64,000 bases of DNA, from the NCBI RefSeq assembly GCF_004331915.1, contig NZ_CP036528.1:1130567-1194566 (forward strand), written 5' to 3'. The first letter of the stretch is position 1, and each line of letters opens with the position of its first letter. Of this stretch, positions 16,169 to 24,110 are shown piece after piece. The DNA is from Ureibacillus thermophilus. GTDB lineage: Bacteria > Bacillota > Bacilli > Bacillales_A > Planococcaceae. The notes beneath the pieces were generated by a model that searched no databases, was not told where the DNA came from, and worked only from the letters and a program-made list of their open reading frames with translations. The position numbers and the translations under genes were made by a program.

Positions 16169-19100
16169 ATGGCTAACCAACCAAAGAAGTACAAAAAATT
16201 CGTAGCAACAGCTGCTACTGCTACATTGGTTGCTAGCGCAATCGTACCAGTTGCATCTGCTGCTAGCTTCTCTGATGTTGTAGTAGGTGGCTCACATTCT
16301 GAAGCAATCAACGCTTTGGCAGATCAAGGCATCATTAAAGGTTATGCAGACGGCACATTCAAACCAGGTGTGCAAATCAACCGCGGACAAACGGTTAAAT
16401 TATTAGGCCGCTGGTTAGAATCACAAGGTTATGAAATCCCAGCTGATTGGAATTCTGTACAACGCTTCAGCGATGTTCCAGTAAACGCTGCTGACCAAGA
16501 ATTAGTGAAATATGCTGCATTAGTTAAAGATGCTGGCGTATTCAACGGTTCTCAAGGCAAATTAAACGCTTCTCAACCAATGCAACGTCAACATATGGCA
16601 GTTGTATTAGTGCGTGCAATTAAAAACGTATTAGGCGAAGACCTTGTACAACAATACAAAGATGCTGGCTTCGTTTCTAGCATTGAAGACTTATACCAAG
16701 CATATGCAAACGAAAACCGCGAAGCAATCATCGCGTTAGAATATGCAGGTATTACAAAAGTTTCTGACGGCAACTTCCGTCCAACTCAAACAGTAACGCG
16801 CGGTCAATTCGCATCATTCTTATACCGCACAATCAACCTTGATACACTTAACGCAACAGTTGAATCAATTAAAGCAATTAACAACACAACTGTTGAAGTA
16901 GACTTCAAAGAAGCAATCGACAACGTGAACGCACTTAAATTCACAATCGATGGCTTACAAGTGAAAAACGCTGTTGTAAAACAAACTGACAAAACTGTAG
17001 TCGTATTAACAACAGCTCCACAAGAAGGCGGCAAAACTTACACAGTAAGCGAAAGCGGCAAAAAACTTGGTACATTCCAAGGTGTATCTGCTGTAATTCC
17101 TACTGGCATTTCAACAGTAGTTGCTTCTCAACAAGGTGTTATCGGTCAACAAGTAACTGTTTCGGCACAAGTAAAAGTTACTGAAGGCCAATCTAAAGCT
17201 GGAATCCCTGTAACATTTAACATTGTGAATAGTAATAGCAATGTTAACGATAAAATTGAAGTAGAAGCTTACACAGACGAAAACGGTGTAGCAACATACA
17301 CTTATACTCGTTACTACAGCGGAACAGATAACGTAGTTGCATATGCAACAGATAAGTCATCCGTAAACGATAAAGCAAAAGTTTATTGGGATAATGCTCT
17401 TCAATTAACAATTTCAGATGTTACTACAGATTCTACATTAGCAAATGGTAAAAATAAAGTTTACCAAATTGAATCAAAAAATAACAAAAACGGCTATGTA
17501 TTTGTTACTTTTGCAGAAAACTTAAATGTTGCACCTGATAAATTAGTGAAAACTGTAAATGCTCAAGGCGTTGCAACATATCTTCTTGACTCAAATGATA
17601 GAGTAACTGCAAATCGTGCAGACTATCCATACGAAGCAACTACTGGTGGAAAAGCAGTAATTGCAGTTAAACTTGATTCTAACGGTAAAGCTAATTTAGT
17701 TTTATCCGGAAAAAATGCTTCAGTTACACCTATCGTATTTGAAGGCGAATATGTTGGTAATAATATTACACCACAAGCTTATAAAGCTAAATACGATAAA
17801 ACTGCATTACAAGCAAAAGGGTCTACTGTAACATTTGAATTAAAACATGAACTTGGTTTAACAGTAGAAGCTATTGGAAATGCTAATGCTGCAACTTATA
17901 TTAACTCAACTGAAACTGGTGGACGTGACTATAAAGTTAAATATGTTGATAAAGAAGGTAAACCAGTTGCACAAGGTTCAAAAGTAAGAGTAGCAATTGA
18001 TACTGAAGGAGTTACTGGTACTTTCCGTTTATTAGATGCTGATGGTAATGAAGTTACAGCATATTTAACTGATGGTAAAGTTAAATATTATGAATTAACA
18101 ATTGGTAAAGATGGTGAAACTACATTTACAGTTACAAGTACACATGTAAATGATTATGTAACACCAGTTGTATTTGTAGATAATGGTAAAACAGCTCAAA
18201 AATTAGATGATCAAGATTTACAATCTAAATCTGAAACTACTTACTTTGTTGCTGATGTAACTTATAACGCAAAATTAAAAGTACTAGGTGCTGATGGCAA
18301 AGAAGCAAAACCTGTTTTGGCTAATAATAGTGACTATGTTGACTTTGTTTATGAATTAGTTGACCAAAACGGAAAACCTCGACGAGCTTCTAGTGCAACT
18401 GATGTTACATTTAATATTACTGCTGGAGCAGGAACAATTGTAACTGAAAATGGTGACGTTGCTCCTGGTAATAGTACATCAGTGACAAAAACTATTTCAG
18501 CATCATCAACAAAAGCAACAACAAGAGTTAAAGCAAAAGAAGCTTCTGTAGTTTCTGTTACAGCAACTGGTTCAACTGCTGGGGTTGTATTACCAACTAC
18601 TGAACCAACATCTGCAACTGCTACATTCTTAAGCACTCAAGAGTTAGTTAATGGAACTGTTTATACAGGTACTGTTAGAGCTGTAGATAAAGCTAATAAT
18701 AAAGTAACTTTATTAATTAATGGTAAAGAACATACTGTAAGTTATGAAAATGGAAATTACTACATTGGTGGAACAAATAAATCATTTGTAGATTTTGAAG
18801 AAGCATTGAGTTATGGAGATACTGTCAAATATGTACCAGGTACTACTCCGCACTTTGATATTACTGTCAATATAACTGATACTACTGCTCCTTCATTAAG
18901 TAGTGCAACTTATGCTTCAGCTCAACCAGCAAAAAGTAATAGTTATGCAACAGGAGATATTGAATTATCTGGCGGAGAAAAATTAACATTTACTGCTACT
19001 GAGTACAGTGAAGAACTTAATGGAACAAAAGTTGTGTTAGTAGATAATGTAGCTAGCTCTTCTACAACAGCTACTGTTGGCGTAGATGGTAATGGTAATA

Positions 19101-19543
19101 CAGTAATTACAGTTGAACTTGCTGATAATGGTACTAATATAACTGCAACTTTCCAAGATGTAATCGATGCAGTAAATACAGTAACAACAATAACAAAAGT
19201 TAGTGCTTCTACATCAGATTCAACTTCAACTGTAGCAGATGTTGGAAATACTACACTTAACGGTGGTTCAGTTGCTGCTCCAGCTCAACCAGCAACAATC
19301 ACTTTAGTATTTGACGAAGAAGTTGCTAATACTTCAGAAGTTGAGGCAAGTGTAACTGTTACTGGCAGTGCAACAGTACGTAGTCTTGATAACCCAACAT
19401 TCAGCTGGAGTTCTGATAAGAAAACATTAACAATTATATTAGGTCCTGCTCATACTGTTCAAAAAGGTGATACAGTAACAGTAACTAATGTTAAAGATGC
19501 AGCTGGCAATGTAAAAGCAACTGATTCTCAATCTTTAAATTAA
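16169..19543 (+). CDS. S-layer protein with three SLH domains
   Basis: 1124 residues. It has a Sec signal peptide (basic KKYKKF, hydrophobic stretch, cleavage near VASA-ASF at ~31) and three SLH domains: SFSDV...GIIKGYADGTFKPG (~32-90), FSDVP...GVFNGSQGKLNASQPMQR (~95-150) and ...GITKVSDGNFRPTQTVTRGQ (~165-220). SLH domains bind a pyruvylated secondary wall polymer. The remaining ~890 residues are Thr/Val/Asp/Gly-rich beta-sandwich repeats that form the lattice, ending in a Big-like segment near the C-terminus. Cys is absent and Lys, Thr and Val dominate, as in other S-layer proteins. The consensus promoter, good RBS and tandem terminators fit very high expression. wecC and tagA upstream may make the polymer it anchors to. 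Confidence 0.92.
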   Translation: MANQPKKYKKFVATAATATLVASAIVPVASAASFSDVVVGGSHSEAINALADQGIIKGYADGTFKPGVQINRGQTVKLLGRWLESQGYEIPADWNSVQRFSDVPVNAADQELVKYAALVKDAGVFNGSQGKLNASQPMQRQHMAVVLVRAIKNVLGEDLVQQYKDAGFVSSIEDLYQAYANENREAIIALEYAGITKVSDGNFRPTQTVTRGQFASFLYRTINLDTLNATVESIKAINNTTVEVDFKEAIDNVNALKFTIDGLQVKNAVVKQTDKTVVVLTTAPQEGGKTYTVSESGKKLGTFQGVSAVIPTGISTVVASQQGVIGQQVTVSAQVKVTEGQSKAGIPVTFNIVNSNSNVNDKIEVEAYTDENGVATYTYTRYYSGTDNVVAYATDKSSVNDKAKVYWDNALQLTISDVTTDSTLANGKNKVYQIESKNNKNGYVFVTFAENLNVAPDKLVKTVNAQGVATYLLDSNDRVTANRADYPYEATTGGKAVIAVKLDSNGKANLVLSGKNASVTPIVFEGEYVGNNITPQAYKAKYDKTALQAKGSTVTFELKHELGLTVEAIGNANAATYINSTETGGRDYKVKYVDKEGKPVAQGSKVRVAIDTEGVTGTFRLLDADGNEVTAYLTDGKVKYYELTIGKDGETTFTVTSTHVNDYVTPVVFVDNGKTAQKLDDQDLQSKSETTYFVADVTYNAKLKVLGADGKEAKPVLANNSDYVDFVYELVDQNGKPRRASSATDVTFNITAGAGTIVTENGDVAPGNSTSVTKTISASSTKATTRVKAKEASVVSVTATGSTAGVVLPTTEPTSATATFLSTQELVNGTVYTGTVRAVDKANNKVTLLINGKEHTVSYENGNYYIGGTNKSFVDFEEALSYGDTVKYVPGTTPHFDITVNITDTTAPSLSSATYASAQPAKSNSYATGDIELSGGEKLTFTATEYSEELNGTKVVLVDNVASSSTTATVGVDGNGNTVITVELADNGTNITATFQDVIDAVNTVTTITKVSASTSDSTSTVADVGNTTLNGGSVAAPAQPATITLVFDEEVANTSEVEASVTVTGSATVRSLDNPTFSWSSDKKTLTIILGPAHTVQKGDTVTVTNVKDAAGNVKATDSQSLN

Positions 19544-19602
19544 TATTATTATTTAAGTATACAAAAAACCCTGTGGAGCAAGAACTCTTGGATCTATAAT
19601 AT

Positions 19603-19687
19603 TTGGTGTTGGTGAGTAAAAACCAGCACCAATTTTTGGCTCTATAATATTTGGTGTTGGTGAGTATAAACCAGCACCAATTTTTTT
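19603..19687 (+). terminator. Two tandem terminators of the S-layer gene
   Basis: Two near-identical hairpins start 48 bp apart: 19603-19637 and 19651-19687. Each pairs TTGGTG-TGGT with ACCA-CACCAA; the first is followed by TTTTT and the second by TTTTTTT. The repeated block also includes CTATAATATTTGG. Confidence 0.85.
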
Positions 19688-19716
19688 GAACAAAAAAAAC
19701 ATACTAAGATTGTAAA

Positions 19717-19880
19717 CCCGAATTCAAACGACGCATTTCAACCAATCGCACCTCCCTGTAAGATAGAGTTATCGATTACAGAGGAGGTGTTTTGTAAGCC
19801 CGAATTCAAACGACGCATATCAATCGATCGTACCTCCCTGTAAGATAGAGTTATCGATTACAGAGGAGGTGTTTTTGTTT
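19717..19880 (+). repeat. Tandem duplication of an 82-bp unit with a hairpin
   Basis: Copies begin at 19717 and 19799 (CCCGAATTCAAACGACGCAT...). Each holds the long hairpin ACCTCCCTGTAA / TTACAGAGGAGGT. The descending arm of the second copy supplies the AGGAGGTG that precedes the frame at 19879. Confidence 0.85.
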
Positions 19881-20133
19881 GGCAGTTGAAAAAAATGAGA
19901 AGGTATCCGCACTAAAGGGGGAAGTATCCGCACTAAATAGGGAAGCAAACGCACAAATAGGAGCCGTATCCGCACTAAATGAGAAGGTATCCGCACTAAA
20001 GGGGGAAGTATCCGCACTAAATAGGGAAGCAAACGCACAAATAGGAGCCGTATCCGCACCAAAGGGGGAAGTATCCGAACTAAATGAGAAGGTATCCGCA
20101 CCAAAGGGGGAGGTAAACGAACTAAATGAGTAG
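19879..20133 (+). CDS. Possible 84-residue heptad-repeat peptide read from array 4
   Basis: A TTG start 7 bp after AGGAGGTG opens a frame MAVEKNEKVSALKGEVSALN and continues through array 4 to a TAG at 20131-20133. The 21-bp period gives 7-residue repeats with V and L at a and d positions (VSAL, VSAL), which is a plausible coiled coil. Against it, the ribosome binding site lies inside a hairpin, and sister arrays are not kept in frame. I rate it as a possible gene only. Confidence 0.25.
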   Translation: MAVEKNEKVSALKGEVSALNREANAQIGAVSALNEKVSALKGEVSALNREANAQIGAVSAPKGEVSELNEKVSAPKGEVNELNE

Positions 20134-20215
20134 GCAAACGCACCAAAGGAAGCCGTATTTGAACCAAATGAAGAGACACCCTACCAAATATAGCTGCATC
20201 CGCATCAAAATAAGG
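19893..20215 (+). repeat. CGCACGAA array 4: about 8 copies, with an 84-bp higher-order duplication
   Basis: Degenerate member of the array family (GTATCCGCACTAAA, GCAAACGCACAAAT). The block starting GAGAAGGTATCCGCAC at 19899 is repeated 84 bp later (two 42-bp units). The last copies lose the core (20140-20215). No gene follows until 20538; a hairpin stands at 20355. Confidence 0.85.
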
Positions 20216-20354
20216 AGTTAAATCCACTCAATAAAGAAGCAACCACACTTATCCATACTAAAAGAAGTTACTTCACCCTGCCCGAAATTTCTTTTTATCC
20301 ACAATTTGAAACCGTATTGAACCAAACGATTCTCATAATCTTTCAATAGAAAAA

Positions 20355-20396
20355 GGCTGTTTGAGAAATTGATAAAATTGCTCAAACAGCCATTTA
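20355..20396 (+). terminator. Hairpin with short T-run
   Basis: GGCTGTTTGAG (20355-20365) pairs with CTCAAACAGCC (20381-20391), then ATTTATT. No transcript is known to end here. Confidence 0.5.
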
Positions 20397-20537
20397 TTAA
20401 ATTTGACACCCTCTTTTATGTACTTCATTCCTGCCCTAGCAATTGTTTAACACATCATTGCATTTTTTATAAAAGATGTTTTATAATAAGAATAGAACAT
20501 TTGTTCCTATCTAAAGATTTCACTAGGAGGAATTTTT

Positions 20538-20921
20538 ATGGCGCACATTCCGATTGAAGCTGTGCCGTATTTAGAATCAGCCATTTATTTGCCAATGCTG
20601 CTCATTGTTCTAGAAAAAGACTATGAGCTTATTGAAAAAGGGCCATTTAAGCTAAAGCGGCCATATGTCCACTTAATTGAAGAGGCAAAAAAGTTAGCTG
20701 AAAATGATTTGCAAAATACGAAATCCTATTTAAGAAAACATTCCTTGAAAGTTGTCCAAGGAGAAAGAGATGAATTATTTACTGAATATCATTTTTATTA
20801 CCAGCAAATTTTTGAAGTTAGAAGATATTCCAACATCCGTTTGCGAAATCGTGTTGAAGAATTGTTGGATAGTTATTTAACAAGAGCGTTGAAAGCCCAT
20901 TCAGTTTTTCAGAAACCCTAA
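20538..20921 (+). CDS. Conserved hypothetical protein, YhjD-like
   Basis: 127 residues, no signal peptide or membrane span. It begins MAHIPIEAVPYLESAIYLPM and is rich in Leu, Glu, Arg and Tyr, so largely helical. The opening with YLPMLLIVLE and a later RLRNRVEELLDSYL recall the small YhjD family of Bacillus; I make that link from memory and it is weak. AGGAGGAA stands 6 bp before the ATG. Its 3' end overlaps the 3' end of comK on the other strand by 21 bp, so the two transcripts converge and may interfere with each other. Confidence 0.7.
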   Translation: MAHIPIEAVPYLESAIYLPMLLIVLEKDYELIEKGPFKLKRPYVHLIEEAKKLAENDLQNTKSYLRKHSLKVVQGERDELFTEYHFYYQQIFEVRRYSNIRLRNRVEELLDSYLTRALKAHSVFQKP

Positions 20922-21407
20922 TTCCCGATGAATGGCTTCACGCTGCTTTAAAGCATATTTTAGAAGCATTGTAGCGCATACGTATTGTGTGCAAAAAGCT
21001 GTGTAATGGATTGGCAATTTGAATTCAACGTCATTTTTTAAAATGATCATCGTGCTGTCTTCGCATTTTTGGATGTTTATAATCGCATGTTGTGCAATCC
21101 AAATATTTTTGGAAGAAGAGGGTGATAAGATTGGCAAAAAGACATATGGCTGATCATAAGATAAGACGATTGGAACTTTGTGTTTCCCTTTTCCCAAAAA
21201 CATTTTTGAAAAATCTGTTGCTGCTTTGTAAGAAGAGCCTAATTTTTTTAAAGTCTCATCCAAAAGTTTTAGAGGCTTTCTTTTAATGCAGAAAGTATCA
21301 AATTTGTCATAGACGCGTGAGTAAGCTTTTCCATCACACTCAATTGGTTCTATGACATATGTGTTTGGGGTAATGTAATACCAATCGAATTTCTTTAATT
21401 CATCCAT
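20901..21407 (-). CDS. comK: Competence transcription factor ComK
   Basis: 168 residues. It aligns along its length with Bacillus ComK: the ECDGKAYSRVYDKFDTF region, KPLKLLDETLKKLGSSYKAA (family: KPL...GSSY), HKVPIVLSYDQPYVFLPILSPSS with IWIAQHAIINIQK, and FKLPIHYTAFCTQ (family ELPISYNSF). ComK binds AT-rich K-boxes in the minor groove and switches on DNA-uptake genes and its own gene. This one is about 25 residues shorter than B. subtilis ComK at the C-terminus. I chose ATG 21407, 8 bp after AAAGGG, over a GTG three codons upstream. A promoter and a K-box with the classic 18-bp spacing stand upstream, so autoregulation is expected. Confidence 0.88.
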   Translation of the reverse strand: MDELKKFDWYYITPNTYVIEPIECDGKAYSRVYDKFDTFCIKRKPLKLLDETLKKLGSSYKAATDFSKMFLGKGKHKVPIVLSYDQPYVFLPILSPSSSKNIWIAQHAIINIQKCEDSTMIILKNDVEFKLPIHYTAFCTQYVCATMLLKYALKQREAIHRELGFLKN

Positions 21408-21454
21408 AATTTTCACCCTTTCTTAAAAATTGGAAATTTAGTAGTCTTAATATC

Positions 21455-21483
21455 ATAATAATAAGAATAAAATAGAAAATCAA
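21455..21483 (-). promoter_or_regulatory. comK promoter
   Basis: On the minus strand TTGATT (21483-21478), 17 bp, TATTAT (21460-21455). Transcription would start near 21448, about 40 nt before the ATG. Confidence 0.6.
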
Positions 21484-21513
21484 TACAAAATTTAGAAAAT
21501 ATTGAATTAACTG

Positions 21514-21557
21514 AAAAAAGGATTTTGAGCTCATTTTTTTGTTCAAAATCAAATTTT
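21514..21557. promoter_or_regulatory. ComK K-box (two AT-boxes, 18-bp spacing)
   Basis: AAAA-AAGGA-TTTT (21514-21526) and AAAA-TCAAA-TTTT (21545-21557) both fit AAAA-N5-TTTT exactly and are separated by 18 bp, one of the three known ComK spacings (8, 18, 31). The centre lies about 87 bp before the predicted comK start site. Confidence 0.75.
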
Positions 21558-21629
21558 CAGCTCTCTTAAAACTAAATAAAGTAAAAAAATCTAAAATTAT
21601 ACTGCAAGAGTTTTATTTTTCTAAAAATA

Positions 21630-21658
21630 TTGAAAATTCACCGCCGATTTTTTATAAT
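21630..21658 (+). promoter_or_regulatory. Promoter of the small IDEAL gene
   Basis: TTGAAA (21630-21635), 17 bp, TATAAT (21653-21658). Confidence 0.8.
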
Positions 21659-21684
21659 AGAAAAAAGGAATCGGGGTGATATCG

Positions 21685-21924
21685 ATGGATAAAAACAATT
21701 ATTACGCAAACTTCTCTAGTGCGGCAGGTTCCAATCCAACAGTGAACGATTCTGAAAAATTGTTGAATGAAATTTACGTAGATTTATTCTTGAACCGATT
21801 ACAAAGAATTTACCGGATTGAACAATTAAAGGATTTCATCGATCAGGCGTTGGATGAAAGAAATGAAGAAGCTTTTTATAAATATGCGAAAGAATTAAAT
21901 GAATTGCAGGAGTCATTGAACTGA
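21685..21924 (+). CDS. Small IDEAL-domain protein
   Basis: 79 residues. The C-terminal half is an IDEAL motif (LKDFIDQALDERNEEAFYKY), preceded by a polar N-terminus (MDKNNYYANFSSAAGSNPTV) that looks flexible. The module occurs in several short Bacillaceae proteins, often as a helical docking segment. Start 21685 is chosen over GTG 21676, with GGGGTGAT about 5 bp upstream. It has its own near-consensus promoter and terminator. It is divergent from comK; whether they are linked in function is unknown. Confidence 0.75.
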   Translation: MDKNNYYANFSSAAGSNPTVNDSEKLLNEIYVDLFLNRLQRIYRIEQLKDFIDQALDERNEEAFYKYAKELNELQESLN

Positions 21925-21945
21925 GCACCAATATCCATTGAGAAA

Positions 21946-21990
21946 AACCGCCTTTTGCACAGGTTTTATTGTGGAAAAAGGCGGTATTTT
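21946..21990 (+). terminator. Terminator of the small IDEAL gene
   Basis: ACCGCCTTTT pairs with AAAAGGCGGT, followed by ATTTT. Confidence 0.75.
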
Positions 21991-22003
21991 CATGTCTGGT
22001 TTC

Positions 22004-22017
22004 AGAATATACGTTCG
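22004..22017. promoter_or_regulatory. LexA (DinR) box upstream of uvrB
   Basis: AGAATATACGTTCG matches the Bacillota SOS consensus CGAAC-N4-GTTCG at 8 of 10 defined bases, with one half perfect. It ends 8 bp before the -35 of the uvrB promoter. Confidence 0.6.
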
Positions 22018-22025
22018 CAAAATGA

Positions 22026-22054
22026 ATGATATTTACTATTGGATATGTTAAAAT
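22026..22054 (+). promoter_or_regulatory. uvrB promoter
   Basis: ATGATA (22026-22031), 17 bp, TAAAAT (22049-22054); the -35 is weak, as expected for an SOS-controlled gene. Confidence 0.5.
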
Positions 22055-22087
22055 ATTTTTACGATATATTGGGAAAGGACGAGGAAT

Positions 22088-24070
22088 ATGGCTGATACTT
22101 TTGAATTGCATGCTCCGTATAAACCAAGCGGCGATCAGCCCAAAGCGATTGCACAACTTGTTCAAGGTATACGAGAAGGCAAAAAGCATCAAACATTGCT
22201 TGGAGCGACAGGAACAGGAAAAACATTCACCATTTCCAACGTCATTAAAGAAGTAAATAAACCGACGTTGGTCATTGCTCATAACAAGACGCTTGCTGGT
22301 CAATTATACAGCGAATTTAAACAGTTTTTTCCAAATAATGCGGTGGAATATTTTGTAAGCTATTACGATTATTATCAACCGGAAGCGTATGTGCCGCAAT
22401 CGGATACATACATCGAAAAGGATGCCAGCATCAACGACGAAATCGATAAATTGCGCCACTCCGCCACAAGCGCCTTGTTTGAAAGAAGAGATGTCATCAT
22501 TGTGGCATCTGTTTCCTGCATTTATGGTTTAGGGGATCCGGATGAATACCGCGAAATGGTGGTGTCTATCCGAAAAGGTATGGAAATTGAGCGAAATCAG
22601 TTGCTTCGCCGATTAGTGGACATCCAATATGAAAGAAATGATGTGAACTTCCAGCGGGGAACGTTCCGAGTGCGCGGCGATGTGGTAGAAATTTTCCCTG
22701 CTTCCCGGGATGAACATTGCATACGCGTTGAATTTTTCGGTGATGAAGTGGACCGCATTCGGGAAGTAGATGCATTGACTGGAGAAATCATTGGTGATCG
22801 AAATCATGTGGCTATTTATCCAGCTTCCCACTTCGTTACAAGAGAAGACAAAATGAAAAAAGCCATTGAAAATATCGAGAAAGAACTGGAAGAGCAGCTT
22901 GAAAAATTTCGGGCAGAAGGAAAGCTTTTGGAAGCGCAGCGGTTGGAACAGCGCACAAAGTACGACTTGGAAATGATGAGGGAAATGGGCTATTGCTCTG
23001 GCATCGAAAACTATTCCCGCCATTTGACATTGCGTGAGCCAGGGGCAACGCCTTATACATTACTTGACTATTTCCCAGATGATTTTTTAATGGTCATTGA
23101 TGAAAGCCACGTTACATTGCCGCAAATTCGGGGCATGTATAACGGCGACCAAGCTCGAAAACAAGTGCTTGTGGACTATGGTTTCCGCTTGCCTTCAGCA
23201 CTTGATAACCGGCCATTGAAATTTGAAGAGTTTGAACAGCATATTCATCAAGCCATCTATGTATCTGCTACACCGGGTCCATACGAGAAAGAACATTGTC
23301 CGGAAATGATTGAACAAATTATCCGCCCAACAGGACTTCTTGATCCAACAGTGGATGTGCGCCCAATTGAAGGACAAATTGATGATTTGGTGGATGCAAT
23401 TCAAAAACGGACGAAGAAAAATGAACGGGTGCTTGTCACAACATTGACGAAAAAAATGGCGGAAGATCTAACGGATTATTTGAAAGAAATGGGTATTAAA
23501 GTCGCCTATCTTCACTCGGAAATTAAAACCCTTGAACGGATTGAAATCATCCGAGAATTGAGAAAGGGAACGTATGATGTGCTTGTCGGCATTAACTTGC
23601 TGCGGGAAGGACTGGATATTCCAGAAGTATCGCTCATTGCTATTTTAGATGCGGATAAAGAAGGATTTTTGCGTTCGGAAACTTCCTTAATCCAAACGAT
23701 TGGACGTGCGGCCCGAAATGCGAATGGACACGTCATTATGTATGCCGACACTATCACGGAATCCATGAGAAAAGCGATTGAAGAAACGAAGCGCCGCCGC
23801 TCGATTCAAGAAGCATATAATAAAGAACATGGCATCGTGCCAAAAACAATACGAAAAGAAATTCCAGAATTAATTCGTGCAACTCATGCAGCAGAAGAGG
23901 AAGAAAAATATATCACAAAAGTAACAAAAGGCAAGAAGTTAACAAAATCTGAGTTAGAAAAATTAATTGAGTCGCTTGAAAAAGAAATGAAAGAAGCCGC
24001 CAAATCCCTCGATTTCGAAAGGGCGGCAGAGTTGAGGGATACAATATTTGAATTGAAAGCAGAGATGTGA
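22088..24070 (+). CDS. uvrB: UvrABC excinuclease subunit B
   Basis: 660 residues, the normal length. UvrB takes damaged DNA from UvrA, checks the lesion by strand separation and recruits UvrC. Walker A is GATGTGKTF (~38-46). The damage-probing beta-hairpin carries [12 protein letters not shown] (~93-104). The helicase-like motifs include [17 protein letters not shown], and [16 protein letters not shown] with QTIGRAARN lies in the C-terminal core. A UVR domain that binds UvrC closes the protein ([20 protein letters not shown]). GGAAAGGAC precedes the ATG. First gene of a uvrB-uvrA operon behind a LexA-like box. Confidence 0.97.
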   Translation: MADTFELHAPYKPSGDQPKAIAQLVQGIREGKKHQTLLGATGTGKTFTISNVIKEVNKPTLVIAHNKTLAGQLYSEFKQFFPNNAVEYFVSYYDYYQPEAYVPQSDTYIEKDASINDEIDKLRHSATSALFERRDVIIVASVSCIYGLGDPDEYREMVVSIRKGMEIERNQLLRRLVDIQYERNDVNFQRGTFRVRGDVVEIFPASRDEHCIRVEFFGDEVDRIREVDALTGEIIGDRNHVAIYPASHFVTREDKMKKAIENIEKELEEQLEKFRAEGKLLEAQRLEQRTKYDLEMMREMGYCSGIENYSRHLTLREPGATPYTLLDYFPDDFLMVIDESHVTLPQIRGMYNGDQARKQVLVDYGFRLPSALDNRPLKFEEFEQHIHQAIYVSATPGPYEKEHCPEMIEQIIRPTGLLDPTVDVRPIEGQIDDLVDAIQKRTKKNERVLVTTLTKKMAEDLTDYLKEMGIKVAYLHSEIKTLERIEIIRELRKGTYDVLVGINLLREGLDIPEVSLIAILDADKEGFLRSETSLIQTIGRAARNANGHVIMYADTITESMRKAIEETKRRRSIQEAYNKEHGIVPKTIRKEIPELIRATHAAEEEEKYITKVTKGKKLTKSELEKLIESLEKEMKEAAKSLDFERAAELRDTIFELKAEM

Positions 24071-24110
24071 AGGGATGATCCCGTGAATCCAAAATAGAAA
24101 GGTGACGACT

